Shown: positions 28,390-37,871 of the stretch, in pieces
Numbering within the stretch: the first letter of the stretch is position 1
Layout of the letters: each line of letters opens with the position of its first letter
Origin: Bacteroidales bacterium
Lineage (GTDB): Bacteria > Bacteroidota > Bacteroidia > Bacteroidales > JAADJA01
Reading direction: 5' to 3'
NCBI GenBank assembly: GCA_021740645.1
Contig: JAIOZL010000020.1
Coordinates: forward strand, 18,019-82,018
DNA length: 64,000 nucleotides
Program-made: the position numbers and the translations under genes
The notes under the pieces: generated by a model
The model's input: the letters and a program-made list of their open reading frames with translations, nothing else
The model's database searches: none
Told to the model about the DNA's origin: nothing

Positions 28390-28983
28390 TTATTTCAGAT
28401 GATTGTAAAACTCCAACCCAAATAATTCAACAAATTCCTCAAATCGTTCTATCTTTTCCTTACCGTATTTGCTTATCTTTTGATTGATTTTTTCAATCGG
28501 CTTAGGAACAAGTAAATGGTTTTCTGACTTGCTGTAAAATTTATCTGCATAACAAATCAGCTTTTCCTCAATGGATCTGGGAATCATATTTCTAACTGGT
28601 ATCGGATAACCAGCCTGTTTGATATCTTTTTTTGATAACCCAACTCCAAGGTGCCGTTCACATACAGGAGCCACTTTTTTCATGCCTTCTTTTTCCAGCA
28701 TTTCCCGACCAAGGTAAGTATGACAGATGTAGGGTAGTTTGCCTTTACAGCCAATTTCCGGGGCTTTTGTCTTAATAATTCCAATATCATGTAGCATGGC
28801 TCCTTTAATAACAAACTTTTTGTTGATCTCCAACCTGGGATTTAAATCAGCTATTAACAATGCCAGCTCTGTAACTTTAACCACATGGGTAAAATAGTAA
28901 TAACGTGCTTTACTCTTTTTTGGGTAATATTTATCGATTATACGTTTTACTTTATCAGGTATATCAAAATTTGGTTTAATCAT
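28390..28983 (-). CDS. HD-domain phosphohydrolase (HDIG-type)
   Basis: From the ATG at 28983, a 197-residue soluble protein with the HD metal site. The first His is in YFTHVVKVTELAL, the His-Asp doublet in IKGAMLHDIGII, and a downstream His in CHTYLGREML is followed by CERHLGVGLSKKD. It belongs to the group often annotated as HDIG or tRNA-nucleotidyltransferase-like HD proteins that hydrolyse phosphate esters or nucleotides; the substrate is unknown. It starts one base after the stop of the CDF transporter gene, so the two form an operon. A TTG start at 28998 is possible but less likely. Confidence 0.85.
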   Translation of the reverse strand: MIKPNFDIPDKVKRIIDKYYPKKSKARYYYFTHVVKVTELALLIADLNPRLEINKKFVIKGAMLHDIGIIKTKAPEIGCKGKLPYICHTYLGREMLEKEGMKKVAPVCERHLGVGLSKKDIKQAGYPIPVRNMIPRSIEEKLICYADKFYSKSENHLLVPKPIEKINQKISKYGKEKIERFEEFVELFGLEFYNHLK

Positions 28984-28984
28984 C

Positions 28985-29839
28985 TTATAAAGGTTCAATA
29001 TGAATATTTATATCTAACCGTTCAATATTATTTCTTAAATCAATTTCTATCCGGTCGCATAAAGCATGGGCTTCCTTAACACTCATCTCCTGCGGGACCT
29101 CAAGGTGAAAGTCAACATATTTATGCGAACCCGACTTTCTTGTCCGGAAGCGATGGTAGGTGATTTGAGGCGTTGTATGATTACTAATTATATCTTGTAT
29201 TTGCTTAAGATCATCTGCAGGAAGGCTGGTGTCAAGTAATGGCAGATAGGCATTTTTAATTAATTTAAAAGCTTCAAACGTAATAAATAATGCCACTATA
29301 ATCGCGATAATAGGGTCAAGAATATGTATGCCGGTAACCCAGATCAGGAAAATACCTCCAGCCACCCCTAGTGAAGTGTAAACATCTGTTTTTAAATGAA
29401 GGGCATCTGCTTCGAGTGCTATAGAATCAGTTTCCTTAGCCACTTTGTATAGCCTCTTTGATACATAAATATTGACTGCGGCTGAAAAAAGCATAACAAT
29501 CATACCCAGATACAAGTAAGCAATTTCTGCCGGATGTATAAGTTTTAAAACCGCCTCATATATTATCCACGCGGCTGCTACCAATATTAACATTCCCTCA
29601 ACGACGCCGGAAATATTTTCAAATTTCCCGTGGTCGTATGGGTGTTCTTTATCAGGAGGTTGAGACGAGACTTTCACTGAAAAGTAGGCAATGACAGCAG
29701 CAATTAAATCCATCATAGAATGAATGGCTTCAGATAGGATACTTACAGAGCCTCCTACAAAACCCGCAATGAGTTTTATGGTAATAAGAAACACATTAGA
29801 GAATATGGATAATCGCGCCGTTTTAATTTTAATGTTCAA
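28985..29839 (-). CDS. cation diffusion facilitator (CDF) family transporter
   Basis: About 285 residues with six membrane helices and a cytoplasmic C-terminal domain. The tetrahedral zinc-site pairs are visible as HSMMD in helix 2 and HLKTD in helix 5, the usual HxxxD/HxxxD of the family. The CTD contains HVDFHLEVP-like sequence (here KYVDFHLEVPQEMSV) and INIHIEPL. It exports Zn2+ or a related ion by proton antiport. I place the start at TTG 29839, because the upstream TTG at 29860 is part of a promoter -7 box (29858-29865). Confidence 0.9.
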   Translation of the reverse strand: MNIKIKTARLSIFSNVFLITIKLIAGFVGGSVSILSEAIHSMMDLIAAVIAYFSVKVSSQPPDKEHPYDHGKFENISGVVEGMLILVAAAWIIYEAVLKLIHPAEIAYLYLGMIVMLFSAAVNIYVSKRLYKVAKETDSIALEADALHLKTDVYTSLGVAGGIFLIWVTGIHILDPIIAIIVALFITFEAFKLIKNAYLPLLDTSLPADDLKQIQDIISNHTTPQITYHRFRTRKSGSHKYVDFHLEVPQEMSVKEAHALCDRIEIDLRNNIERLDINIHIEPL

Positions 29840-29857
29840 GAGAAATATATTTGTCGG

Positions 29858-29865
29858 CAAAATTA
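29858..29865 (-). promoter_or_regulatory. -7 promoter box of the CDF transporter operon
   Basis: Read on the minus strand this is TAATTTTG, an exact -7 consensus match, followed by CC. It would start transcription around 29850, leaving a leader of about 10-12 bases before TTG 29839. No good -33 element was found. Confidence 0.5.
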
Positions 29866-29886
29866 AATTAAACCTATTAATGTATG

Positions 29887-29915
29887 CTTGTAAAAAGATA
29901 TTATTTATACATTTG
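29887..29915 (+). promoter_or_regulatory. promoter of tRNA-Arg
   Basis: CTTG ending at 29890, a 17-bp spacer and TACATTTG at 29908-29915, followed by CA. The -7 box is exact. It would give a leader of about 80 nt before the tRNA, to be removed by RNase P. Confidence 0.6.
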
Positions 29916-30004
29916 CACCCACAATTTGATTTTCGATTTTAGATTAGTTTGAGTTTTCATACTTCAAAATTCGTAAATATTAAATCATAATTCAAAATTA
30001 ACAA

Positions 30005-30062
<58 letters not shown>

Positions 30063-30078
<16 letters not shown>

Positions 30079-30111
30079 CAAAAAGCCTGGCATTAGCCGG
30101 GCTTTTTTGAT
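30063..30111 (+). repeat. direct repeat copy 1: tRNA-Arg 3' end plus terminator
   Basis: 49 bp covering the 3' half of the tRNA T arm, the 3' acceptor strand and the terminator. It is identical to the copy at 30156-30204. Confidence 0.95.
30080..30108 (+). terminator. terminator of tRNA-Arg
   Basis: AAAAAGCCTGGC pairs with GCCGGGCTTTTT around an ATTA loop (one G-U pair), ending in a T run. The same terminator occurs again at 30173-30201 inside the downstream repeat copy. Confidence 0.9.
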
Positions 30112-30155
30112 ATAGAGGAGGAGAAGCCTGTCCCGCGAAAAGCAAAGAAGCGGGA

Positions 30156-30204
30156 ACTCCTCTCGGGATCACAAAAAGCCTGGCATTAGCCGGGCTTTTT
30201 TGAT
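30156..30204 (+). repeat. direct repeat copy 2: duplicated tRNA-Arg 3' end plus terminator
   Basis: Perfect 49-bp copy of 30063-30111, separated from it by 44 bp. The rest of the tRNA is absent, so this is not a functional second gene. The intervening bases with both flanks form a nested inverted repeat: AGAGGAG pairs with CTCCTCT, and inside it TCCCGC pairs with GCGGGA. The structure resembles an att-site pair left by an excised element, or a local duplication. Confidence 0.95.
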
Positions 30205-30256
30205 TTTATAGGATTATGATTTGTTCCCCTTATTTTAATCCCCTGATACATAAAAC

Positions 30257-30289
30257 AATCCGGGTTTTGAAAGGATTCAAACCCGGATT
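30257..30289 (-). terminator. terminator of the giant repeat protein gene
   Basis: AATCCGGGTTT and AAACCCGGATT form an 11-bp stem with an inner TGAA/TTCA extension. On the minus strand it is followed by a T-rich stretch. It lies 43 bp after the stop codon of the gene ending at 30332. Confidence 0.8.
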
Positions 30290-30331
30290 ATTTGCTAAAT
30301 GTATTTAATTATTAAAATTGAGTTTCTGTAA

Positions 30332-33300
30332 TTAGGGGATAGCAGAACCTTTTCCCAGGTTTGGATGCATTACATCGTTCTTGTCCTGATTTTTCACCTG
30401 GCCATCCATATCATAATCTCCATTCAGGTAATTTCGCTGTCCACTTCCTGAACCCCACACAGACTTGTCCAAAAACCATTGAATCTGTCCGTTGCCATCA
30501 CCATCTCCACTCACCATTCCAAAGCGGACAGGATCATTTCCAATCTGCTTGTATCCTATGCTGCCTCCATAAACCTTAGCCAATTGATCTGAAAAGTCAT
30601 AGCTGAATACTTCATCCTGGAGTACTGCACCAGCATTGCCCATGACATCCAAATGATTGCGATGCCTCACAATAATGTAAAGGTTGCCGGTTAATTGTGG
30701 ATTCCCAATCCATGGCAAACTGCTTCCATCAAGATCCACTATGGATCCGTCTTCATGCAAAAAGGCCGCCTTTCGCCAGATGTACGTAGAGTTATTAGCA
30801 AATTGCGGGGCAGATGCATGCCTCCATTCGAGCAATACCCAATCCACTATATTGGGCGGGATAGCCACAACCTCTTCGCTTCCTGAATAATTCCAGGGAG
30901 CTTGCTGATAGGGCTGTGCAAGAGGGAGGAGCCCAGCATTGGCTAGGTTTTTTTGCATCAGGTTTGTACCCTCATCATAAGGCCCTTCCAGAAAGATTTT
31001 TGCATCCAATTGCTTTGGAAAGGTTGAGAAGGCAGAAGGCCCTACCCAATTGCTTTGAGATTCGGCTGAACAAATACCCTGTACATAAAATTCATAATAT
31101 GAATATGGATTTAAACCCTGAATTTCTAATGGCTTTTCCATTATGTTTGTTAACATGGTCCCCGTTCCCGGAGTAAAGCCAGCTGGTCCATACTCAACAT
31201 TCCATTCTGATTCCAAATCACCTGGTTCCCAATCGAGGATTGCAGAATTTAGGGTAACATACCTGTTTATTAAACCCATCGGATCGGCGCAATACCTGTC
31301 ACCCAGGGTGAAATGTCCGAAAACATTGAATGCTGTAACATTCGTAAAATTGGGTGATGTAGTTGCAAAACTATTGACTGTAAACCCATCACCACGAAGC
31401 ATCCAAACTGAGCCTGAGGGAATGAACCCTGGGATATTCATGGTAAGGGTAAACGTGAAGTTAGTTCCTCCCGTTTGAGAGATTATATAATAGTGATTGG
31501 CAACAGAAGAAATGATAGCAGGAATTGTCCCCGGAATTACCCCTTCTACATATTCTACCTCTACCAGGCTGGTTCCGCTTAGCGTCAGGTAATTTAAATC
31601 AATGGGGCTATAATGTACCGTTGTACCCATTGGGAAAGTTCTTGAACCAATCGCATTGTACCCACACCGTAACCTTCCGTGAATGTAGGATGTTACTGAA
31701 CCACCATAAATACTACCGGACGACAGCACTGTAAACACATAAGCATTTGTTCTAATTACACCCTCTGTGAGTGTTAACAGATAGTTTACTGTAACATTGA
31801 TGTTGAGTTCCAATCCCAGGGAATTATTGACGGTAAAGCGATAGAAACTGCTTTCGTTTATACCTCCGATTGTTTGTAATACACTCCCAGCAAAAGCAAT
31901 CGTGCTGGTGCTGTATACAAAGGTTCCGCTATTGATCCAGTTTCCATAAATATAATGGATATATGATCCGGCGTCAAAATGGTTTGTAATGGTCAGGTCC
32001 CCATAAATTGTTAGAGAGCCTGTAGCTGTAATGGTTCCGGTTCGGGCAAAAACAACATGGTAGAAATTCTGTAACCCAATCAAAAGGTTGGCAGATCCCA
32101 CAAAATGTATCGTGGATGTACTATAAACAAAGGTTCCATTGTTGATCCAGTTCCCATAAATATAATGCACATAAGAACCGGCATTAAAGTGGTTGTTTAT
32201 TGTCAAATCACCATAAATCGTCAGTGAACCATTTGCAGTAATAGTCCCAGATCCGGCGAACACAATATGATAGAAATGGCTCGCTCCGATAAGAATACTT
32301 CCACTTCCAAGAAAATGAATGGTGGAAGTACCGTAGACAAATGTCCCGGTATTGGTCCAGTTACCATACACATAATGAACCCAGGAACCTGCATTAAAAT
32401 GATTGTTGATGGTTACATCGCCATAAAAAGTAAGTGTGCCTGTAGCCGTTATGGTGCCCGTTCCCCCAAAAACTACATGATAAAATTCATAAGCTCCCAG
32501 GACAATGTTTCCACTTCCCACAAAATGAATGGTGGATGTGCCATAAACAAAAATTCCATTATTGATCCAGTTTCCATACACATAATGTTCGAAGGATGCT
32601 GCATCAAAATAATTGGTAATAGTTACATCTCCATATATGGTCAATGAGCCGGTTGCAGCAATTGTTCCGGTAGAGGCAAAAACAATATGATAAAACTCAC
32701 TTGTGCCAATTAATATATTTCCGGTACCCACAAAATGAATAGTTGAAGTACCGTAAACAAAAGTTCCGTTATTGGTCCAGTTCCCATAAATGTAATGCAG
32801 GTAGTCCCCGGCATTAAAGTAATTGTTGATAGTAACATGTCCGTAAATACTTAATGAGCCCTGGGCTGTTATAGTTCCTGACCCTCCAAACACAACATGA
32901 TAGAAACTTCCTGCTCCAATATATGCATTTCCTGTTCCTACAAAGTGAATGGTTGATGTACCATAAATAAAAGTCCCGGTAACATTCCAGCTTCCGTGAA
33001 CATAATGATTATAGGTTCCGGCGTCAAAGTAATTATTGATAGTTACATCACCATAAAAAGTAATTGACGTGGTGGCCGTAATCGTGCCTGATCCCCCAAA
33101 TACGACGTGATAAAATTCATTCGTACTAAGAAGCAGGTTCCCTGAACCCACAAAATGAATGGTGGAAGTTCCATAGACAAATATCCCATTGTTGATCCAG
33201 TTGCCATAAATGTAGTGGCTAAAAGAACCCGCATTGAAATAATTATTGATGGTTATATCAGCCCATATGGTTAAGGAACCTGTGGCTGTAACCGTTCCTG

Positions 33301-36300
33301 AACAAGCAAATATTACATGGTAGAAATTACTACTTCCAACAAGAATATTATTGGTTCCCAGGAAATGAATGGTAGACGTACCGTAAACAAATGTTCCATT
33401 CACGGCCCAGTTGCCATAAACAAAATGGGTAAAAGTTCCGGCATTAAAATAATTGTTTATGGTTACATTGCCATAGAATGTGATAGCTCCTGTAGCTGTA
33501 ACCATGCCCGTACCATCAAATACAACATTATAGAAGTTATTTACCGTAAGGTTAATATTTCCGGTACCCATAAAATGAATTGTTGAGGTACCATGAACAA
33601 AGGTTCCATTATTTATCCAATTGCCATAAAGGTAATGGTTATAGGAGCCAGCATCAAAATAAGTAGTGATGGTTATATCCCCATAAATAGTCAGTGAGCC
33701 GGTTGCAGTGATTGTACCTGTACCAGCAAAAACAACATGGTAGAAATTGGTGACACCAACAGTTATATTTACAGTTCCCACAAAATAGATGGTAGATGTA
33801 CCATACACAAAGGTTCCGTTATTAATCCAGTTCCCATAAATGTAATGGACGTAACTTCCGGCATTAAACGTACTGTTTATGGTTACATTTCCATAGAAAT
33901 TCAATGAGCCCGTGGCGGTAAAAATTCCGGTACCGCCAAAAATCACATGGTAAAAATCGTTTTGGGTAATGGTTATATTTCCGCTACCAATAAATTCAAC
34001 AGTAGAGGTTCCATAGTCGAAAATTCCGTTATTTACCCAGTTCCCATAAACACTCATGGTATAGGCTCCTGCCGAAAAATTGGTGGTAATGGTAATATCC
34101 CCAAAAATAGAGATTGAACCATTGGCAACATAGGTTCCTGTTCCAGTGAATAAGACATTATAAAATCCGCTTGCACCGATTAATATGTTCCCTGTCCCAA
34201 CGAAATTAACCGTGGAGGTTCCATAAATGAAGGTACCATTATTAATCCAGTTACCATATACAATAAATGTATGTGATCCGGCATCGAAATAGTTATTGAT
34301 GGTCACATTCCCATAAAAAGTCAGGTTCCCCAGCGCCGTCACAGTTCCTGTACCTGCAAAAATTACATGATAGAAATTACTAGCACCAATATAAATATTC
34401 CCGGTACCCATAAACTGAATGGTGGATGTGCCATTAATGAAAGTGCCATTATTGGTCCAGTTTCCATATACATAGTGTGTAAATGTGGAGGCATCGAAAT
34501 AATTATTGATCGTTATGCTACCGTAAATTGTTAAAGACCCGGTGGCGGTGTAAGTGCCTGATCCGGCAAATATAATGTTGTAAAAATTACTAACACTTAT
34601 ATACAGTGTACCTGTACCCAAAAACTGGATGGTAGAAGTTCCATAAATAAATATTCCGTTATTTATCCAGCTACCATAAACATAATGGGTAAAAGAACCA
34701 GCATTAAAATAATTGTGGATGGTAAGGTTACCATAAACAGTTAATGACCCGGCAGCCGTGATGGTATCAGAACCGGCAAATTCAACATGGTAAAAATTAC
34801 TTGTACTGATGTAGGTATTCACCGTACAATTAAAATATACTGTTGCGGTGCCTGGTATAAATATTCCATCATTGGTCCAGTTGCCACCCAGGGTAATATT
34901 ATTATTGTTTACATCAAATGTACCATGAACAATATGAAGATTTCCACTGATGCTGATTGCCTGCGATAAAGTCACAACATATCCGGGAGCATTGATGCTA
35001 ATATTAGCTGGTGTATTTTGAGTGATTGCATTCCCGGTTACCTGGTTAGCAACCCCCTCATAGATATAATGGGCACCAGATGCATATAAACGTGAACCAC
35101 TAACCCGGATATTCCCGGTAGCGGCAGCTATAGAAATACCAGCCGCAGAACCTACATGAATACTTGCCCCGGATAAAATTCTAAAGTGTCCTGCACCATT
35201 CACCATTGCCGTTGAATGCATAATGAGGGTTCCATAAACACTAAGGGTGTCATCCGCAATAATCCCAAGCTCAATATCCTCCTGCACTTCAAGGGTTCCT
35301 CCCACTTCTACATGCACATTACCAAACTCAATATTCGTGTTAACATTAACCGTGTGACCATTTTGAACCCTTGCCGATGGGTCGGGACAAACAATATTAG
35401 CCGCCGAAGGGTAATCTACAGCATCTGCCCATTGTGTGCCGTCAAATACTTCCCATGTGGCTGGATTGTCCCAATCGCCTGAAGCTTTTGTTCGGTATCT
35501 GTCGCGGCCATCAATCGAAACCTCGATGGTGTCCGACACAGCAGCACCCGACCAATCTGCCTGGCAGCTTACCCTTGCGAGCCTTCTGAACCAGGTGGTG
35601 GCAGTTAGTGCAGTGGGGTAACTTAAGCCTTCAGAATCACTTCCCGGAATATCAATAAAATCAATATTATCCGCGGAAGATTGCCATTTATATTCAAGAA
35701 TTCCTGTGTAATTTGTGGCAGGGCCCAAACTGGTAAATGGATCCGGAATTGTGTTAAAGCAAATGCTTTGTCCAGAGGCAATAGTACCTCCATCGGTTGG
35801 GTTAGAACAAGGAGCTCCTTCAAGGGTGGTAAAGGTACCAGGGCCTGCCCATGAACTAACCGTGCTTGCATAACAAGCGGACCTGACATAAAAATCATAG
35901 GACGTATTTGAGGCAAGGCCATCCAGATAATACTGGATGTTATAAATATTGCTGATCAGTGTGCCATTTCCCAGGGTAAATCCTGAGGGGCCATACTCTA
36001 TCTCCCAGGCCGTTTCCATATTAGCTGCCGACCAATACAAGATGGCTGAAGTATCCGTGGTATCGCTAACTGACAGAGCTGTTGGGGCAGAGCATGTAAA
36101 TACAGATACTGGTTTTATAAGGGTATCCGGGCATCCTTCCGCAGATATCAGGATAAGCCGTGCATTATAGGTTCCGGCTGATGCATAGGTATGCGTAAAT
36201 CCGGTATTTAAGGTGTAATCGGTAATATTGTCTCCGTCCACATCCCAGTAATACTCTGTATTTTCATCCGTGAAGTAAGAAAGGTCTGTAAAAGTTGTCT

Positions 36301-37816
36301 GTTCTCCTAACCAAACATTATTGGCCGAAAAGTCAGCTATAGGTGAATGGCAAAATTCATCCACCAGGGTAAGGCTCCAAACACCATTTGCATCTTTGGT
36401 TCTCAGGAACAACATGTGGTTCCCCATAATTAAAAGTGATTGATCCACCTGAAATGTGAGGTCAGTGACATCCGGGCCGGGATTTGGCACAGGAATGCTT
36501 ATGCCCAGGCCCAGGCCAGGATCATTGTCAATGTAATACTCTGCATACACAATGTCTGGCAATGCAGGTAATACTGACATCTTGAAGAATTGGTGAATGG
36601 TAGATTGACTCCATCTTCCAAGGGCATCTTTCGTGCGGACAAACATTTTGTTCGAACCTTCATCTTTGGAACTAAGATCAGCCACAAATGATACGTCTGC
36701 CATGTATGAATTTCCGGGGACAGGAATACTTATGCCCTGTCCAAAACCGGGATCATTGTTAAAAAAATACTCGGCAGCGACAAGATTAGGCATGTAAGAA
36801 GTTAGCTGCTTCTTATAAAAATTCCAGTAATTGGTCAAACTCCAAACACCTCCTTCATCTTTTCCCCTGACAAACAATTTATGAAGCCCGTCAGGTAATG
36901 CCGTAATGTCAAAAATATAGTTTGTTACGGTTATGTCAGTAGATGGTGTGATCGGAATGGCTGTTCCATTCCCTAAACCAGGATCCGTATCAAAGAAGTA
37001 TTCTATTTTGGTTAATTGCTGATTTCCCGGATCTATGGCCCGTTTCACAAAGGACCTCCTGGTAGTCTGGCTCCATAATCCTTGCGTATCTTTTGTCCTG
37101 ACACAAAACTGATGGAATCCATCCGGTAATGAAGTCAGGTCAACACTAAAATCAAGAGTAACATCCGACCCGGTTGGGACTACTGGAATAGGAGTAGCTT
37201 GCCCGAGGCCGGGGTCATTGTCAAAATAATACTCTGCTGAAGTAATCAATGGATTGCTAATAATAAATGCCTCTTTAACAAACGACCGTTGGTTTGATAA
37301 ACTCCATTGGCCCTGCTGATTTTTAGTGCGTACAAATAGATGGTGAAATCCATTCTGTAATCCACTGATATCAATGCTGAAATCAAGATTGGATATATCT
37401 GGCCCGGGTGTAAAAGGAACATTGGTTCCATTCCCAAGACCAGGGTCGGTATCGAAGAAGTACTCCACTTTGGTCAGGTCATACAAAGGTTCTGTTATTT
37501 CGTTTTTATAAAATGCATGAACGTTTGCAAGGCTCCATACTTCATTCTCATCTTTTGCCCTTACGAACAGTCTGTGAAAACCGTCGCTAAGCCCGGTAAG
37601 GCTTACATTGATGTTAAAGTTAGTAAGATCGGGTGCAGGTGGCACAACCGGAACCTGTGTCCCGGCATTGTATCCGGGGTCGGTATCAAAAAAATACTCA
37701 ACGTCCGTAATATTCTGTGTCCACCCATTTTCAATCACCAGCATCATTAATAACATCGTAACCCAAAGAAATGGGGATAAGGGCAATGGCCTATGATTAT
37801 TACAATTTTTCATCAT
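30332..37816 (-). CDS. giant secreted repeat protein with dockerin-like C-terminus
   Basis: A 2494-residue protein with a signal peptide (about 1-34). In order it has six repeats of 70-80 residues opening with variants of EYFFDTDPG (36-500), a PKD domain (about 500-575), a fibronectin III module (578-668), an Ig-like segment (670-770), fourteen or so 70-residue beta-repeats (about 1018-1994, plus one degenerate unit before), a second fibronectin III module (about 2140-2230), and a C-terminal module. The last ends in two Asp-rich loops, DGDGNGQI and GDYDMDGQV, that look like dockerin/EF-hand calcium sites. There is no classical T9SS tail. It is probably a surface adhesin or fibre. The beta-helix gene 37872-38861 lies 55 bp upstream on the same strand. 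Confidence 0.88.
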   Translation of the reverse strand: MMKNCNNHRPLPLSPFLWVTMLLMMLVIENGWTQNITDVEYFFDTDPGYNAGTQVPVVPPAPDLTNFNINVSLTGLSDGFHRLFVRAKDENEVWSLANVHAFYKNEITEPLYDLTKVEYFFDTDPGLGNGTNVPFTPGPDISNLDFSIDISGLQNGFHHLFVRTKNQQGQWSLSNQRSFVKEAFIISNPLITSAEYYFDNDPGLGQATPIPVVPTGSDVTLDFSVDLTSLPDGFHQFCVRTKDTQGLWSQTTRRSFVKRAIDPGNQQLTKIEYFFDTDPGLGNGTAIPITPSTDITVTNYIFDITALPDGLHKLFVRGKDEGGVWSLTNYWNFYKKQLTSYMPNLVAAEYFFNNDPGFGQGISIPVPGNSYMADVSFVADLSSKDEGSNKMFVRTKDALGRWSQSTIHQFFKMSVLPALPDIVYAEYYIDNDPGLGLGISIPVPNPGPDVTDLTFQVDQSLLIMGNHMLFLRTKDANGVWSLTLVDEFCHSPIADFSANNVWLGEQTTFTDLSYFTDENTEYYWDVDGDNITDYTLNTGFTHTYASAGTYNARLILISAEGCPDTLIKPVSVFTCSAPTALSVSDTTDTSAILYWSAANMETAWEIEYGPSGFTLGNGTLISNIYNIQYYLDGLASNTSYDFYVRSACYASTVSSWAGPGTFTTLEGAPCSNPTDGGTIASGQSICFNTIPDPFTSLGPATNYTGILEYKWQSSADNIDFIDIPGSDSEGLSYPTALTATTWFRRLARVSCQADWSGAAVSDTIEVSIDGRDRYRTKASGDWDNPATWEVFDGTQWADAVDYPSAANIVCPDPSARVQNGHTVNVNTNIEFGNVHVEVGGTLEVQEDIELGIIADDTLSVYGTLIMHSTAMVNGAGHFRILSGASIHVGSAAGISIAAATGNIRVSGSRLYASGAHYIYEGVANQVTGNAITQNTPANISINAPGYVVTLSQAISISGNLHIVHGTFDVNNNNITLGGNWTNDGIFIPGTATVYFNCTVNTYISTSNFYHVEFAGSDTITAAGSLTVYGNLTIHNYFNAGSFTHYVYGSWINNGIFIYGTSTIQFLGTGTLYISVSNFYNIIFAGSGTYTATGSLTIYGSITINNYFDASTFTHYVYGNWTNNGTFINGTSTIQFMGTGNIYIGASNFYHVIFAGTGTVTALGNLTFYGNVTINNYFDAGSHTFIVYGNWINNGTFIYGTSTVNFVGTGNILIGASGFYNVLFTGTGTYVANGSISIFGDITITTNFSAGAYTMSVYGNWVNNGIFDYGTSTVEFIGSGNITITQNDFYHVIFGGTGIFTATGSLNFYGNVTINSTFNAGSYVHYIYGNWINNGTFVYGTSTIYFVGTVNITVGVTNFYHVVFAGTGTITATGSLTIYGDITITTYFDAGSYNHYLYGNWINNGTFVHGTSTIHFMGTGNINLTVNNFYNVVFDGTGMVTATGAITFYGNVTINNYFNAGTFTHFVYGNWAVNGTFVYGTSTIHFLGTNNILVGSSNFYHVIFACSGTVTATGSLTIWADITINNYFNAGSFSHYIYGNWINNGIFVYGTSTIHFVGSGNLLLSTNEFYHVVFGGSGTITATTSITFYGDVTINNYFDAGTYNHYVHGSWNVTGTFIYGTSTIHFVGTGNAYIGAGSFYHVVFGGSGTITAQGSLSIYGHVTINNYFNAGDYLHYIYGNWTNNGTFVYGTSTIHFVGTGNILIGTSEFYHIVFASTGTIAATGSLTIYGDVTITNYFDAASFEHYVYGNWINNGIFVYGTSTIHFVGSGNIVLGAYEFYHVVFGGTGTITATGTLTFYGDVTINNHFNAGSWVHYVYGNWTNTGTFVYGTSTIHFLGSGSILIGASHFYHIVFAGSGTITANGSLTIYGDLTINNHFNAGSYVHYIYGNWINNGTFVYSTSTIHFVGSANLLIGLQNFYHVVFARTGTITATGSLTIYGDLTITNHFDAGSYIHYIYGNWINSGTFVYSTSTIAFAGSVLQTIGGINESSFYRFTVNNSLGLELNINVTVNYLLTLTEGVIRTNAYVFTVLSSGSIYGGSVTSYIHGRLRCGYNAIGSRTFPMGTTVHYSPIDLNYLTLSGTSLVEVEYVEGVIPGTIPAIISSVANHYYIISQTGGTNFTFTLTMNIPGFIPSGSVWMLRGDGFTVNSFATTSPNFTNVTAFNVFGHFTLGDRYCADPMGLINRYVTLNSAILDWEPGDLESEWNVEYGPAGFTPGTGTMLTNIMEKPLEIQGLNPYSYYEFYVQGICSAESQSNWVGPSAFSTFPKQLDAKIFLEGPYDEGTNLMQKNLANAGLLPLAQPYQQAPWNYSGSEEVVAIPPNIVDWVLLEWRHASAPQFANNSTYIWRKAAFLHEDGSIVDLDGSSLPWIGNPQLTGNLYIIVRHRNHLDVMGNAGAVLQDEVFSYDFSDQLAKVYGGSIGYKQIGNDPVRFGMVSGDGDGNGQIQWFLDKSVWGSGSGQRNYLNGDYDMDGQVKNQDKNDVMHPNLGKGSAIP
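31826..34765 (-). repeat. array of fourteen 210-bp coding repeats
   Basis: In-frame tandem repeats within the giant protein gene. Each encodes 70 residues of the pattern ITATGSLTIYGDVTINNYF, then HYVYGNWINNGTFVYGTST, then IHFVGTGNILIGASNFYHV, then VFAGTGT. All fourteen keep exactly 70 residues except the last, which diverges near its end. A further degenerate unit reaches about 34975. DNA copies differ at many synonymous positions, so the array is not a recent expansion. The alternating pattern suggests a right-handed beta-solenoid. Confidence 0.9.
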
Positions 37817-37871
37817 AACTTTTTCCTTTCGTTTAATTCACTTTTAAGGTTGCACCTCAAAAGGAAAACGA

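Noticed and set aside
30105..30156. A second tRNA gene between the 49-bp repeats
   Set aside because: Only the tRNA 3' end is duplicated; the spacer has no D or anticodon arm.
31826..34765. Regular 210-bp repeat array considered as CRISPR or satellite DNA
   Set aside because: The units are in frame, lack spacers, and encode a conserved 70-residue protein repeat.
35216..36170. Plus-strand reading frames of 60-90 codons opposite the giant protein
   Set aside because: They are antisense shadows of a long conserved coding region and have no recognisable domain.
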